A stretch of 60,376 nucleotides of DNA from Clostridiales bacterium PH28_bin88 (GCA_000987045.1 LAKY01000069.1:1-60376); one strand, 5' to 3'. Shown: positions 1-10,491, counted from the first letter of the stretch. Numbers and translations: made by a program. Notes: generated by a model not told the origin, from the letters alone.

Positions 1-40
1 CTTATTCACCACTGTTCAGTTTTCAAAGACCAGGTGATTT
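1..40 (-). promoter_or_regulatory. rRNA operon leader at window edge
   Basis: On the minus strand this end reads TGGTCTTTGAAAACTGAACA, the typical Firmicute leader/spacer sequence found just before 16S or 23S rRNA genes. The rRNA gene itself must lie beyond base 1. The type is recognised from memory of Firmicute rrn leaders; whether 16S or 23S follows cannot be seen. Confidence 0.6.
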
Positions 41-120
41 CGCTGACTCTTGTCTCAAGCGATGTCCTCCACTCTATCACATCCGGACTCGCTTCGTCAA
101 CCGCCACCTTTTGGTAGCAT

Positions 121-153
121 CAGGCGTTATTGAAAGAAAAAACATGGCGCCTG
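121..153 (-). other. leader hairpin of the rrn transcript
   Basis: CAGGCG and CGCCTG form a 6-bp inverted repeat around a 21-nt A/T-rich loop. It lies between the candidate rrn promoter and the conserved leader. It may be a processing stem; its role is inferred from position only. Confidence 0.3.
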
Positions 154-196
154 GACACAACTACAACTGAGCTTAATTCCTTAGTGTAATAAATAC

Positions 197-207
197 TGCA
201 AAGAGCA
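197..207 (-). promoter_or_regulatory. boxA-like antitermination site
   Basis: The minus strand reads TGCTCTTTGCA, matching the boxA core TGCTCTTTAACA at most positions. It lies between a candidate promoter and the rRNA leader, where Nus-factor antitermination sites of rRNA operons belong. Confidence 0.45.
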
Positions 208-303
208 GCTAGAGTGTAATCGATGCAACCCAACAATTGCGTGTGCTGCAATAAATATTGTTACGACTGGCGCCGCCATTATTCTGTCCAGGCGACAAGT
301 AGT

Positions 304-332
304 AATATACCACGACCCGCGGCGACTTTCAA
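304..332 (-). promoter_or_regulatory. candidate rrn promoter (-35/-10)
   Basis: Minus strand: TTGAAA at 332-327, exactly 17 bases, then TATATT at 309-304. Transcription would start near 297 and run left through the boxA-like site and the rRNA leader. Weaker -10-like A/T stretches at 190-195 and 250-260 could be second promoters, since rrn operons often carry tandem ones. Bases 333-413 hold nothing I recognise. Confidence 0.5.
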
Positions 333-413
333 ATCCACCGCGGGTCTGTTTAAGTCATTTATTGCGGTCAGGTCAAAACTATACGCCCGTATACGCGATT
401 TTTCAACAATCCT

Positions 414-430
414 TGCGGGTTTATCCCGCA
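414..430 (-). terminator. weak hairpin after lysS
   Basis: TGCGGG and CCCGCA pair around a 5-nt loop, 67 bases after the lysS stop. There is no clear U run after it on the minus strand, so it is at best a weak terminator. Confidence 0.3.
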
Positions 431-497
431 CGTTTCAATATAAACCGGCTTGATGCAAATCATGCCGAAAGCCGCCCCAAAACAGAGCAAAGCGCTT

Positions 498-2051
<1,554 letters not shown>

Positions 2052-2124
2052 CTAAGTCACGGGCAACTGGCGCCTGGAATTCAAGCCCCTGCTCGGGCAT
2101 TCTTCGAACGTACATTACAGGGCG

Positions 2125-2601
2125 TTATCTCTTTATCTCCAGCAGCTGGTACTTCAAAGTCCCGGCGGGTACGTTGACTTCCACCACAGCGCCCTCCGGC
2201 TTACCGATAATCGCCTTTCCCACCGGCGATTCATTGGATATCTTGTTGGCAGTCGGGTCCGCTTCCATGGACCCCACAATCACGTACTCCAACTCGTCAC
2301 CGTATTCCAGATCCTTCAGCACGATTCTGGACCCCAGAGAAACCACGTCGGAACTTAACTCTGTATCATCGATCACCCGCGCGTTGCGCAGTTTCTTTTC
2401 CAAGGTAAGAATACGGCCTTCGATAAAGGCCTGCTCGTTTTTGGCATCCTCATATTCGGAGTTTTCGCTGATATCACCAAATTCGATGGCCTGTTTGATC
2501 CTTTCGGCTATTTCCCTCCGTTTCACTGATTTCAAGTGCTCCAGTTCCTGCTCCAGCCGTTTCAGTCCTTCAACGGTGAGGAGTACTTCTTTGTCAGCCA
2601 T
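2125..2601 (-). CDS. greA: transcription elongation factor GreA
   Basis: Rescues stalled RNA polymerase by stimulating cleavage of the backtracked transcript. The 158-residue length is standard. The N-terminal coiled coil (about residues 1-75) carries the acidic tip motif [16 protein letters not shown], whose Asp/Glu residues coordinate the catalytic magnesium. The C-terminal FKBP-like domain follows (about 80-158), ending [12 protein letters not shown]. The ATG is preceded by AAAGGGGAGCG. It sits upstream of lysS on the same strand. Nothing in it is unusual. Confidence 0.97.
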   Translation of the reverse strand: MADKEVLLTVEGLKRLEQELEHLKSVKRREIAERIKQAIEFGDISENSEYEDAKNEQAFIEGRILTLEKKLRNARVIDDTELSSDVVSLGSRIVLKDLEYGDELEYVIVGSMEADPTANKISNESPVGKAIIGKPEGAVVEVNVPAGTLKYQLLEIKR

Positions 2602-2704
2602 TAATTCGCTCCCCTTTAGCTGTTAATGTCAAGCCGTTAACTCAATATATGATATTAGCCGTTTTTTTATTCTGTGTACGTGAAAAGGGGTACTACTACC
2701 ATAA

Positions 2705-2744
2705 CAAGCACTGCCAAAACCCAATTCCGGTTAAGCAGTGCTTG
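2705..2744. repeat. 10-bp perfect inverted repeat
   Basis: CAAGCACTGC (2705-2714) and GCAGTGCTTG (2735-2744) are perfect inverted copies with a 20-base loop, in the 209-base gap between the acyl-ACP-reductase-like gene and greA. There is no U tract on either strand, so a classical terminator is not supported. It may be a 3'-end hairpin or a protein site. Confidence 0.45.
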
Positions 2745-2810
2745 CCTTACCTCTAACGGCCCACCTTACAGGTATTATATAGACCCTACTAATAATTGTC
2801 AAGAAAATAA

Positions 2811-3899
2811 TCAGACGTTGATAGCAACCTTACGCTTCTGCTGCGCCCTCGCCCTGGTCGCCTGGATGTGTTCCGGGGAGACAGGGCGTTCAAAACTCCG
2901 GAAACCGGCCAGCTTGAACCCGTGTTTTTTCGCCAGCCGGGTAATCTCCTCCACCTGCTCCAGGGTCAGGTCCCGCCCGAGGGTGAAGTTCTCAAAGCGC
3001 CCCTCCAGGGCCAGGATCATGGTTTCGGCCATAGAGGCATAGGAAGTGTTGGGGGGAAAACCAAAATTAAGGTTAAAGTTGACATCCCCCGGCACCTCTA
3101 CCACTCCACCTTCAATCACCAGCACGTCATCCCGGAGTTCCGCTACTCTTTTGGACACATCCCGCGGCCTGGCCACATCGCACACCACCGCCCCCGGTTT
3201 CAGGTCCTCCGGCGCGATGACGCTTCCACCGGCAGAAGTGATCGTTATGATTACGTCCGCCCGCCTGACCGCTTGTTTAACGTCACGGGTGACCTTGACC
3301 GCCAGCCCGCTTTCGTGAAGGATCTTGGACGCCAGTTGATCTAGCCTGTCGTCATTGCGGGCTACCAGGGTCAGGTACTTGGTCTCTTTTGCCATCAAGC
3401 GAGCGCATACCGCACCGATGGAAACGGTGGCCCCGATCACGGCCACCTCCGCATGAGCCAGGTCGACACCCATCAATTCCGCGGCCTTTTTACTACCTTC
3501 TATGGCCGTCGCGACCGTGTAGCTGTTTCCACTGGTCACGGCGATATTGAGACTTTTAGCCACTGTAATCCCCGCGTCCCCCACCACCGAGGTCATAGCT
3601 CCCAGGCCCAGGACCTGGGCGCCCAGTTTTTCCGCCAGGCGACCGGTCTGGACGATGCGTTTTAATACATACTCTTCCGGCAGGTTAAGCATCTGGGAGG
3701 TAGTAAGGGGGCATCCCACAAACCAACCCTCCACCTCGTTATGAGGCGAACGAACCCCGGTAATATCCGAGGCCTTTATGGGCGGCAACAGCCGGATCAT
3801 TTGCTCCACCCAGCTGCCGGGCAGACGGCGGGCGACGCCAAACTTGCGGGAAACGTCGGAAACGTCAATGGGGTGGATCATAAAGGCGAACTTGTTCAC
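2811..3899 (-). CDS. acyl-ACP reductase (AAR)-like Rossmann protein
   Basis: The 362-residue protein aligns over most of its length, by eye and from memory, with cyanobacterial long-chain acyl-ACP reductase. The shared stretch runs from LGAMTSVV (about 99-106) through the nucleotide-binding VIGATVSIGAVCARL (about 153-167) to HGFKLAGF. It is often labelled shikimate/quinate dehydrogenase in clostridia. The loop that carries the catalytic Cys294 of the Synechococcus enzyme (FACFAEAM) is YASMAETM here, so residue 289 is Ser. NAD(P) binding is likely; acyl reduction through a thioester is doubtful. It has an extra basic C-terminal tail of about 25 residues. Its substrate is unknown. It stands alone between dusB and greA. 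Confidence 0.7.
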   Translation of the reverse strand: MNKFAFMIHPIDVSDVSRKFGVARRLPGSWVEQMIRLLPPIKASDITGVRSPHNEVEGWFVGCPLTTSQMLNLPEEYVLKRIVQTGRLAEKLGAQVLGLGAMTSVVGDAGITVAKSLNIAVTSGNSYTVATAIEGSKKAAELMGVDLAHAEVAVIGATVSIGAVCARLMAKETKYLTLVARNDDRLDQLASKILHESGLAVKVTRDVKQAVRRADVIITITSAGGSVIAPEDLKPGAVVCDVARPRDVSKRVAELRDDVLVIEGGVVEVPGDVNFNLNFGFPPNTSYASMAETMILALEGRFENFTLGRDLTLEQVEEITRLAKKHGFKLAGFRSFERPVSPEHIQATRARAQQKRKVAINV

Positions 3900-4019
3900 A
3901 CTTATCCTCCTTTAATTCGGTCGTCAAAACGCCGATTAACGGGTTTCAATGTGCACAATAATTTAAGTACCTAATTTTAACAAATCCATGGCTATTCTGC
4001 AAGCTTTTTCCATTACCGA

Positions 4020-4053
4020 GATGCAAAAGAAGAACAGCCCGTGAAGGCTGTTT
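4020..4053 (-). terminator. rho-independent terminator after dusB
   Basis: AACAGCC (4033-4039) and GGCTGTT (4046-4052) form a stem with a 6-base loop. On the minus strand it is followed by TCTTCTTTTGC. It lies 22 bases past the dusB stop and should end the bioY-coaX-dusB transcript. Confidence 0.7.
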
Positions 4054-4074
4054 ACAGGACCTTTAGATGCATTT

Positions 4075-5034
4075 CTATTCTCCGAGGAGCGAAACCAGCA
4101 CTTCCTCCACCTGGGGCAGTGTTTCCATCCGGTTAATGCGTTGGCGGACGCGGGCTGCACCCTTCAGACCTCGCAAGTACCAGGCCAGGTGCTTGCGCAT
4201 CTCCCTGACACCGGTCCATTCCCCCTTGAACTCAACCGCCATCCGCAGGTGCCGCAGCGCCGTTGTAACCCGCTCCTGGGCGGTTGGCGGAGACAGTCGC
4301 TCACCCCGTCCAAGGTACGCCTCGAACCGCTCGAAAAGCCATGGATTGCCCAGGGCGGCCCGGCCCACCATTACTCCGGAACAACCGGTTTCGTCCAGCA
4401 TCCGCACCGCGTCTTCCGGTTCCCGCAGGTCACCGTTGCCGATCACCGGCACTTCGACGGACTGTACCACCCGGCGGATAATGTCCCAGTCAGCCTGTCC
4501 GCTGTAGAACTGCATGCGGGTACGGCCGTGTACCGTGAGGACGGAAGCCCCGGCGTCCACCACCATTCGGGCCAGTTCCACCGCGTTCACACTGGCGTCA
4601 TCCCAACCCTTGCGCATCTTGACCGTTACCGGCACCCTGACCGCCCCCACCACCTCCCGGACGATGGCTGAAGCGCGTGACGGTTCCCGCATCAGGGCTG
4701 CTCCTTCACCGTTTTTCACAATTTTAGGGGTGGGGCACCCCATGTTGATATCAATGATAGCCGCCCCGTGTTCCTCTACCATCCGGGCTGCTTCCGCCAT
4801 TTCTCCCGGGTCCGCGCCGAATATCTGCACCGCAATAGGCTTTTCTTCCCCGGTCAAATCCAACAGCTTCCACGTGCGCTGGTTGTTGTAGATCAGGGCC
4901 TTATCGCTGATCATTTCCGTAAACACCAAACCGCATCCCGCCTCTTTGGCCAGGATGCGATACGCCTTGTCGGTAAACCCCGCCATGGGGGCGGAGATTA
5001 TGTTATTCTTCAGTACCACGTCACCGATACGCAT
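4075..5034 (-). CDS. dusB: tRNA-dihydrouridine synthase (DusB/NifR3)
   Basis: FMN-dependent enzyme reducing uridines in the tRNA D-loop with NADPH. The TIM-barrel domain spans about 1-240, with the flavin-site start SAPMAGFTD and the catalytic Cys100 in NMGCPTPKIVKNGEGA. The helical tRNA-binding domain follows with KHLAWYLRG. Length (319) fits the family. It lies downstream of coaX with a 55-base gap, an arrangement common in clostridia, and is followed by a terminator. Confidence 0.95.
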   Translation of the reverse strand: MRIGDVVLKNNIISAPMAGFTDKAYRILAKEAGCGLVFTEMISDKALIYNNQRTWKLLDLTGEEKPIAVQIFGADPGEMAEAARMVEEHGAAIIDINMGCPTPKIVKNGEGAALMREPSRASAIVREVVGAVRVPVTVKMRKGWDDASVNAVELARMVVDAGASVLTVHGRTRMQFYSGQADWDIIRRVVQSVEVPVIGNGDLREPEDAVRMLDETGCSGVMVGRAALGNPWLFERFEAYLGRGERLSPPTAQERVTTALRHLRMAVEFKGEWTGVREMRKHLAWYLRGLKGAARVRQRINRMETLPQVEEVLVSLLGE

Positions 5035-5089
5035 GAATACATCCCGCCATCAACCTATTTGTCCGTAGTCTACCCGGCTTTCTTTTCCA

Positions 5090-5857
5090 CTAACCGACAT
5101 TGCGGTTATAGATGATGCGCAAACCTTCAAGGGTAAGAAAAGGGTCCACCTTGTCAATCGAACTGGTTTCCTGGGCGATAAGGCGGGCGAGGCCGCCGGT
5201 GGCCACCACAAAGGCCTTCCCCCCCAGTTCGTTCTTCATCCGGGTCACTATCCCGTCCACTTGACCGACGAACCCGAAGATGATACCCGCCTGCATACCC
5301 GCTACCGTGTTTTTACCGATAACTGCCCGGGGCTTCACCAATTCGATGCGGGGCAGCTTGGCGGCCTGCTGGAACAAGGCCTCTGTGGAGATACCGATGC
5401 CGGGCGCAATGGCCCCGCCAAGGTACTCACCTTTAGCGGAGATAGCGTCAAAGGTGGTGGCGGTGCCAAAGTCCACCGCAATGATCGGGCCCCCGTACAA
5501 CTCAAAGGCCGCCACCCCGTTGACGATCCTGTCGGCCCCTACCTCGCGGGGATTCTCAAACCGGATGGGCATTCCTGTTTTGACCCCGGGGCCCACGACC
5601 AGCGGTTCCACATGGAAGTAGCGGCGGATCATCGTCTCCAGGATCGGGGTCAGGGGCGGTACCACGGACGAAATTGCGATGGCATCAATGCTTTCAAGGG
5701 AGATGTGGTGATAGTCGAACAGGCTCTTGAACAGCATCCCGTACTCATCCGCCGTGCGCTTCCGATCCGTGGAAACCCGCCAGTGCACCGCCAGGCGTTC
5801 CCCCTCGTAAACGCCCAACACTATATTGCTGTTCCCCACGTCTATCACCAGCAGCAT
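5090..5857 (-). CDS. coaX: type III pantothenate kinase
   Basis: Phosphorylates pantothenate, the first step of CoA synthesis, in the cytoplasm. The 255-residue ASKHA-fold protein begins [17 protein letters not shown], with the phosphate-binding DVGNS motif. It carries [11 protein letters not shown] (about 101-111) and DFGTATTFD (about 126-134), the signature segments of CoaX. Type III kinases are not inhibited by CoA and typically need a monovalent cation. The panB and panCD genes of the same pathway are elsewhere in this window, not adjacent. Confidence 0.96.
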   Translation of the reverse strand: MLLVIDVGNSNIVLGVYEGERLAVHWRVSTDRKRTADEYGMLFKSLFDYHHISLESIDAIAISSVVPPLTPILETMIRRYFHVEPLVVGPGVKTGMPIRFENPREVGADRIVNGVAAFELYGGPIIAVDFGTATTFDAISAKGEYLGGAIAPGIGISTEALFQQAAKLPRIELVKPRAVIGKNTVAGMQAGIIFGFVGQVDGIVTRMKNELGGKAFVVATGGLARLIAQETSSIDKVDPFLTLEGLRIIYNRNVG

Positions 5858-5950
5858 CCTGGGCTTCCCCTCTCTCTGTTACCTTGTATGGATAAATTTT
5901 AGCAGATGGAGGAGAGGTTTGCAAAGGATATCAATTTGGTGATCAACCGG

Positions 5951-6508
5951 TTATTGACGGGCCGGTACCGGCAGCATACCGGCGGCCACTAGCCTGCGGC
6001 GGACACCCATGGCTACAAAAGCGGCCAGCGCCAGTTTAAGCAGATCCAGCGGCACATAAGGTATCACACCCGCCAGCAGCGCCTTTTTCAGGGTAAAACC
6101 CAGTACCAGGGCCAGTTGGATCGCACCCAGGGTATAGGCGATCACCAGGCACAGGGCCATCCCCAGCACCACTCGCCAGTAGCCGGTTTTAGGTGAACCC
6201 TCAACTATCCTTCCCAGCACGTAAGCGCCCAGCACAAACCCCATCAGGTAACCGCCGGTGTAGCCGACCAGTACCGAAAAACCGCCGGTAGCGTTGGCGA
6301 ACACCGGCAACCCGATGGCTCCCAGAAGCAAGTACACCAGCATGGAAAGCCCACCCAGCCGGCTGCCCAGGATAGCCCCGGCCAGAAACACCGCGAAGGT
6401 CTGCCCGGTGATGGGCACCGGGGAAAAGGGCACGGGGATGGAGACCTGGGCCAAGACCGAGGTAATGGCGGCAAAAAGACCTGCAAGGATTAAGGATCTG
6501 GTATTCAT
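5951..6508 (-). CDS. bioY: biotin ECF transporter S component BioY
   Basis: Membrane substrate-binding subunit for biotin uptake. The 185 residues are mostly hydrophobic, with about six membrane segments, and include the family stretches PFSPVPITGQTFAVFLAG and GGYLMGFVLGAY. No EcfA/EcfT genes are adjacent, so it either works with a shared energising module or alone. A BirA operator lies directly upstream (6571-6610), so it should be repressed when biotin is plentiful. coaX starts 93 bases downstream. Confidence 0.95.
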   Translation of the reverse strand: MNTRSLILAGLFAAITSVLAQVSIPVPFSPVPITGQTFAVFLAGAILGSRLGGLSMLVYLLLGAIGLPVFANATGGFSVLVGYTGGYLMGFVLGAYVLGRIVEGSPKTGYWRVVLGMALCLVIAYTLGAIQLALVLGFTLKKALLAGVIPYVPLDLLKLALAAFVAMGVRRRLVAAGMLPVPARQ

Positions 6509-6570
6509 TTTGTGTGCCTCCTATAATTTTCCGCTGTATGCAATGTACGGAAATTTGTTTATGGGTTTCT

Positions 6571-6610
6571 ATTATTGTCAACCTATTTTTCCGATATAGT
6601 TAACAATAAT
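6571..6610. promoter_or_regulatory. BirA operator upstream of bioY
   Basis: ATTATTGTCAAC (6571-6582) and GTTAACAATAAT (6599-6610) are inverted copies with one mismatch, separated by 16 bases. This matches the known bacterial biotin-repressor signal TTGTTAAC-N14/16-GTTAACAA. It lies between birA and bioY, about 60 bases before the bioY start. Confidence 0.85.
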
Positions 6611-6624
6611 CGCGCGAAAAAAAC

Positions 6625-7599
6625 CTAACTGCCCCGGAGGGTAACATCACCTGCGTAAAACTTGCGTTCCCGTCCCTCCTCTCCCTTGACCTTCAGTGCC
6701 CCCTCGTCATCGATATCTACGGCTGTGCCGTGGTATTCCTCCCAGGCGGAGGACACCTTTACCCGTTTGCCCAGAGTGATGTTCAGTTCCTTCCACGCCT
6801 CACGGACAGGGGGAAATCCTTCACGCAGGTAAAGAGAATACAGTTCCGACAGCCGGCTCAACACTTCCTGGGCAAGCCGCACCCGGGGAACCGCCGCTCC
6901 CAGTTCCATCATTAAAGAAGTGGCCAGTTTCCGTACGTCAGGGGGCAAATCCTCTGCCCGCAAATTCACGTTAATTCCGATACCTACCACAATATAATGG
7001 ACCGCATCCACCTCCGCTTTCATTTCCGTTAAAATGCCGCAGACCTTTCTGCCGTTGACCAGGAGGTCGTTTGGCCACTTGATGCCTGCCGGGAGCCCCG
7101 TCACCTCACGCACCGCCCGGGCCACCGCCACCGCGGCCGCCAAGGTCAAGTGGGGAGCCGACGGTGGCGCGATAGGCGGGCGCAAGATCAGAGACATCCA
7201 GATACCCTTACCGAAGGGTGACACCCACGTCCGGCCGAGGCGACCACGCCCGCCGGTCTGGATCTCCGCCAACACCACGGTACCCTCCGGAGCACCCTCT
7301 TCCGCCAGCGACCGGGCCGTCTCGTTAGTGGAACCCACCTCGGTCAGGTAATGGATCTCCCGGCCCCAGAGGCCCAACCTGCCACCGGCCCTGAGTTCCT
7401 CCGGATAAAGCAGGTCGGGGACGGCCAGCAAACAGTGACCCCGGCGAGGCTGGGAATCGATCCGGTATCCGGCTTCCCTTAACGCCTGGATGTGTTTCCA
7501 GATGGCGGTCCGGCTGACTCCCAAACCCCGGCTGAGTTCTTCCCCCGAAAGGTACTCTCCGGGGTGCCGCCGTAGGACTGCAAGGATGGCTTCCTTCAT
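6625..7599 (-). CDS. birA: bifunctional biotin ligase/biotin repressor BirA
   Basis: Attaches biotin to carboxylases and, as biotinyl-AMP-bound dimer, represses biotin genes. The winged helix-turn-helix (first 60 residues, GVSRTAIWKHIQALREAGY) makes it the regulatory class II form. The catalytic domain carries the adenylate-binding GGRGRLGRTW and IKWPNDLLV motifs, and a C-terminal SH3-like domain ends ERKFYAGDVTLRG. The frame is open to a GTG at 7617. The ATG at 7599 has a GGTGGAGG site about 11 bases upstream and is preferred, though the GTG cannot be ruled out. Its own operator at 7657-7689 suggests autoregulation. Confidence 0.95.
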   Translation of the reverse strand: MKEAILAVLRRHPGEYLSGEELSRGLGVSRTAIWKHIQALREAGYRIDSQPRRGHCLLAVPDLLYPEELRAGGRLGLWGREIHYLTEVGSTNETARSLAEEGAPEGTVVLAEIQTGGRGRLGRTWVSPFGKGIWMSLILRPPIAPPSAPHLTLAAAVAVARAVREVTGLPAGIKWPNDLLVNGRKVCGILTEMKAEVDAVHYIVVGIGINVNLRAEDLPPDVRKLATSLMMELGAAVPRVRLAQEVLSRLSELYSLYLREGFPPVREAWKELNITLGKRVKVSSAWEEYHGTAVDIDDEGALKVKGEEGRERKFYAGDVTLRGS

Positions 7600-7656
7600 A
7601 GGGGTAATTGCCTCCACCTGCCTAAATCTACCTTCTATTTTAATGTGTTTGGCAAT

Positions 7657-7689
7657 ATTGTCAACCCATAACTTATACGCGGTTTACAT
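7657..7689. promoter_or_regulatory. BirA operator upstream of birA
   Basis: ATTGTCAACC (7657-7666) and GGTTTACAT (7681-7689) form an imperfect dyad with a 14-base spacer, the same pattern as the bioY operator. It lies about 58 bases before birA and points to autoregulation. The rest of the gap up to 7942 holds nothing else I recognise. Confidence 0.7.
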
Positions 7690-7942
7690 GATATGTTCGC
7701 ACAAAAAGACCGGTGCCATTTAAGCCCCGGGTCATTACGAGAGCTATTCTTTAAAACCCCAGAACGGCGGCAAGATCCCCTCCGCCCCAAATCAGCCAAA
7801 AATAAGATAACTTAAAGATATAAGGTTAAAACTAATTACTTATTAGGTCATCGGATACTTTATGCACCGTTTGTTGCTTTGTTGCTTCTCTAATTCCCCT
7901 GCCGCAGTTTTCTCTGTTTAAATCGCCATAGTATTGACCCAT

Positions 7943-7973
7943 GAAAAAGTGGTTACGCACCCGGCGCAACCAC
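7943..7973 (-). terminator. rho-independent terminator of the IS operon
   Basis: GTGGTT...AACCAC arms (7949-7973) with extra CGC/GCG pairing, followed on the minus strand by TTTTTC. It lies 9 bases after the stop of the 99-aa gene and would end the insertion-element transcript. Confidence 0.75.
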
Positions 7974-7981
7974 CGCCATGA

Positions 7982-8281
7982 TTAAAAGACTTCATTACGT
8001 TCAGGATAAGGCAGGATGTCCCAAAGGGATAACTGATCCGTATCCTCTGATAGCTGTCTGTTTGCAAACTTCTCATCATATTGGGCCTCTGCCCACAGGA
8101 GATTCAATACCTCCAGTAAATTAATCATCGATTGTTGACAGTCAAAAAGAATTACCAGCGGCCTTTTCCCCTTGCCATTGAAACTTAACTTCAGGCCATA
8201 TTCCCCGGGAGAGATACCCAGGAATTCATCAGGCCACACCTTTTCCACCAAAATGTCTTCAGTAATCTTCACCGTTCTCAT
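7982..8281 (-). CDS. small passenger protein of IS element
   Basis: A 99-residue soluble protein that I do not recognise. It begins MRTVKITEDILVEKVWPDEF, has one Cys, and ends in an acidic tail. It starts 16 bases after the ATPase stop and is followed by a terminator, so it belongs to the transposition operon. A good AAGGAGGTG site precedes the ATG. A regulatory or target-choice role is possible but is not shown by the sequence. Confidence 0.6.
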   Translation of the reverse strand: MRTVKITEDILVEKVWPDEFLGISPGEYGLKLSFNGKGKRPLVILFDCQQSMINLLEVLNLLWAEAQYDEKFANRQLSEDTDQLSLWDILPYPERNEVF

Positions 8282-8297
8282 GATTGCACCTCCTTGT

Positions 8298-9104
8298 TTA
8301 AGCAGTCTTGAATTCCGTCATCAGCACCCTCTTCACCGAATGGTCATCTACCAGTGGCAGGGAACCAGCGAAAGCGTGCAAGAGGCAACTGGTGCAGATA
8401 TTATTGATCTTCCTGGGGATACCCCGGGCATACTGGTGAATGAGCTTCATGGCCTCCTCGGTGAAGACGGCATTATGGCAGCCGGCGGTTTTCAAGTGGT
8501 GCTGGATATATGACCTGGTCTCCTCTTCGGAAAGGCCCATCAAGTGGAAGCGAATGTCGATGCGCTGGTTGATGGCCTCGAAAGCGGAAAGGCTTAAGGT
8601 TTTCAACAGTTCCGGCTGGCCCATCAGGATCAGCGTCATAGGAGAGAGGGTATCCATCTGAAAATTCGTGAGGAATCTAACCTCCTCCAGCATCCGGTGG
8701 TCCAACAGGTGGGCCTCGTCAATGGCTACTACCGGCGTCTTCTTTTGGCTTTGGAAGCATTCCATCACCGCTGTTTGGAACTGCCGTTTGGCGTCAGACT
8801 TTAAGAAGGCCGGTTCCAGGCCCATGCGGCGGCAGAGATCCCGGTAGAAGCCCCGGGGGTTCAGGGAAGAGTCGGACAGGTAGATAAAAAGATACTTGGC
8901 CGGGTCGAGTTTCTCATAGAGACTCCGTAAGGTAGTGGACTTCCCCGCCCCCACCTCTCCGATAACCAGCCCGAAGCAGCGGTGCTCCACCATGTAGTAG
9001 AGCCTGGCTAAAAGCTCCTGCTGGGCCATAGAGGGATAAAGCTGGACAGGGTTAATGTTCTTGGTAAAGGGGGTATGGGAAAACCCGAAGAACTGCTCAT
9101 ACAC
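8298..9104 (-). CDS. ExeA/TniB-type AAA+ ATPase of IS element
   Basis: ATP-dependent partner of the transposase, presumably for target choice. Walker A is GEVGAGKST and Walker B VVAIDEAHLL, within a general AAA fold of the ExeA type. The frame is open to 9113, but a GTG at 9104 has GGAGG eight bases upstream and gives MYEQFFGFSHTPF, the usual family N-terminus, so it is chosen (268 residues). It overlaps the transposase end by 8 bases, implying translational coupling. Confidence 0.85.
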   Translation of the reverse strand: MYEQFFGFSHTPFTKNINPVQLYPSMAQQELLARLYYMVEHRCFGLVIGEVGAGKSTTLRSLYEKLDPAKYLFIYLSDSSLNPRGFYRDLCRRMGLEPAFLKSDAKRQFQTAVMECFQSQKKTPVVAIDEAHLLDHRMLEEVRFLTNFQMDTLSPMTLILMGQPELLKTLSLSAFEAINQRIDIRFHLMGLSEEETRSYIQHHLKTAGCHNAVFTEEAMKLIHQYARGIPRKINNICTSCLLHAFAGSLPLVDDHSVKRVLMTEFKTA

Positions 9105-10491
9105 GGTCATCACCTCCGCTGTTTTGATTGGCGATGTTTGGGAACAGACGGGAGAACTGGGTACCGCCCAAAGAACGTCTTAGCCTATCTTCGTGCCGTT
9201 CCTTCAGCGCCATGAGGTAGCTATACATCAGCCCCTGTTCTGGGTCGGGCATTTGTTCTGCCCGCTTTTCCCTTTTCACGCTAAGGTCCAGGGGCCGGGC
9301 GTCGGGATAGCGTTTATCCTTGTAGTACACCCGGACGGTTTCCAGGTCAAAGGGGTCGAACCTTAGCACCACTTTTTTACCGGCTAAACTTGGGGCAACC
9401 TCGTAGGTATTGCCGAACAGCGGGATACAACAGGCCTTATCCACCTTCCTTTCCTCCTGCCACAGAAATACCTCGTAGATGGTCTCTGGTGGTGCGAACC
9501 GGAGTTCCCCCGGGCCCTTGGCAAACCTTTGGGCCGGGGTTTCCCCCGTTTCCGAGTGGACCCGGTGGTGGTAGCCCTCCTCCAGCCAAGCCCAGAACAG
9601 TTCGTTTAGCTCCTGGAGGGAAGAAAGTTTTAAGGCATGGATCTCGGGGAGGAAAGCGCTGCGTACTGTTTTAAAAAATCTCTCCTGCTTTCCCTTCCCT
9701 TGAGGCTGATACGGGGCCTGGGATAAACGCCGGATATTAAGCTCGGCACAGATCCGCTCAAACTGTCGGGCACAGTAGATCCGGCCGTTGTCCACGTATA
9801 GCCTGTCGGGTACTCCCCGGCGTAAGATAGCCTTCTTCAGGCAGTCCTCTAATGCAGGCAGCCTTTCTTCCCAGTAGAAGGCGCCGTAGACATGCCGGGA
9901 GTAGTCATCGATAAAGGAGATCAGGTAAGTACGCTTTTTCTCTTCCGGATCTTCCGGGTCCGGGAGATATGCCCCATACATTACATCTGATTGCCAAAGA
10001 GAATTTCGCCGGGAGTGCTGGTAACGCCTGAAGGTTTTCCCGAACCGGTCTTTCAGGTGCCTGGTAGTCACCTCCTTTTCTTTGAACACCCTGGCCAGGG
10101 TGGAGGGCCGGACATGGCCTGGCGGTGCCGCTCCGGTGGCCTCCAGGATGGTGATGACCTGTTCTACCGTCCTTTGGGGCAGGTCCTTTTTGCAGGCGAT
10201 GGCCTTTTCCACCAGGGCGGGGCTTAACACCCGGGAGACACCCTTGTCCTTGCGGGGCTTATCCATTAACCCCTTGAACCCTTTTTCCCGGTAGTCCTTC
10301 ACCCATTCCCGCAAGGTGCGGGGGGCAATCCGGGTACGCCGGCTGTAGGGGATGTCATACTCCCCCGCCAGGATCTCCCGGCGGATGGCCCGTTTCTCTT
10401 CTTCCTTCAGCCCCGGCTCCACCAAAGGAGCAATCACCCGGTAGCGGAACAGCGCCATCTCCATCCGCCTGTCGTCCTCCACAAAACCCAT
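9097..10491 (-). CDS. DDE (rve/Mu-type) transposase
   Basis: Integrase-core transposase of 464 residues. The N-terminal helix-turn-helix region (PRTLREWVKDYREKGFKGL) should bind the element ends. The catalytic acids are visible as WQSDVMYG, YVDNGRIY and GKGKQERFF (the D,D,E triad). A C-terminal beta-barrel of Mu-transposase-C type follows. The frame is open to 10560; the ATG at 10491 with AAGGAGG upstream is preferred. It looks intact. Confidence 0.88.
   Translation of the reverse strand: MGFVEDDRRMEMALFRYRVIAPLVEPGLKEEEKRAIRREILAGEYDIPYSRRTRIAPRTLREWVKDYREKGFKGLMDKPRKDKGVSRVLSPALVEKAIACKKDLPQRTVEQVITILEATGAAPPGHVRPSTLARVFKEKEVTTRHLKDRFGKTFRRYQHSRRNSLWQSDVMYGAYLPDPEDPEEKKRTYLISFIDDYSRHVYGAFYWEERLPALEDCLKKAILRRGVPDRLYVDNGRIYCARQFERICAELNIRRLSQAPYQPQGKGKQERFFKTVRSAFLPEIHALKLSSLQELNELFWAWLEEGYHHRVHSETGETPAQRFAKGPGELRFAPPETIYEVFLWQEERKVDKACCIPLFGNTYEVAPSLAGKKVVLRFDPFDLETVRVYYKDKRYPDARPLDLSVKREKRAEQMPDPEQGLMYSYLMALKERHEDRLRRSLGGTQFSRLFPNIANQNSGGDDRV

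Noticed and set aside
2705..2744. Inverted repeat as a terminator
   Set aside because: No U run on either strand and a 20-base loop. It is kept only as a repeat.
7700..7942. Terminal inverted repeat of the insertion element matching 11310-11450
   Set aside because: I compared both flanks by eye and found only short chance matches, so the ends are left open.
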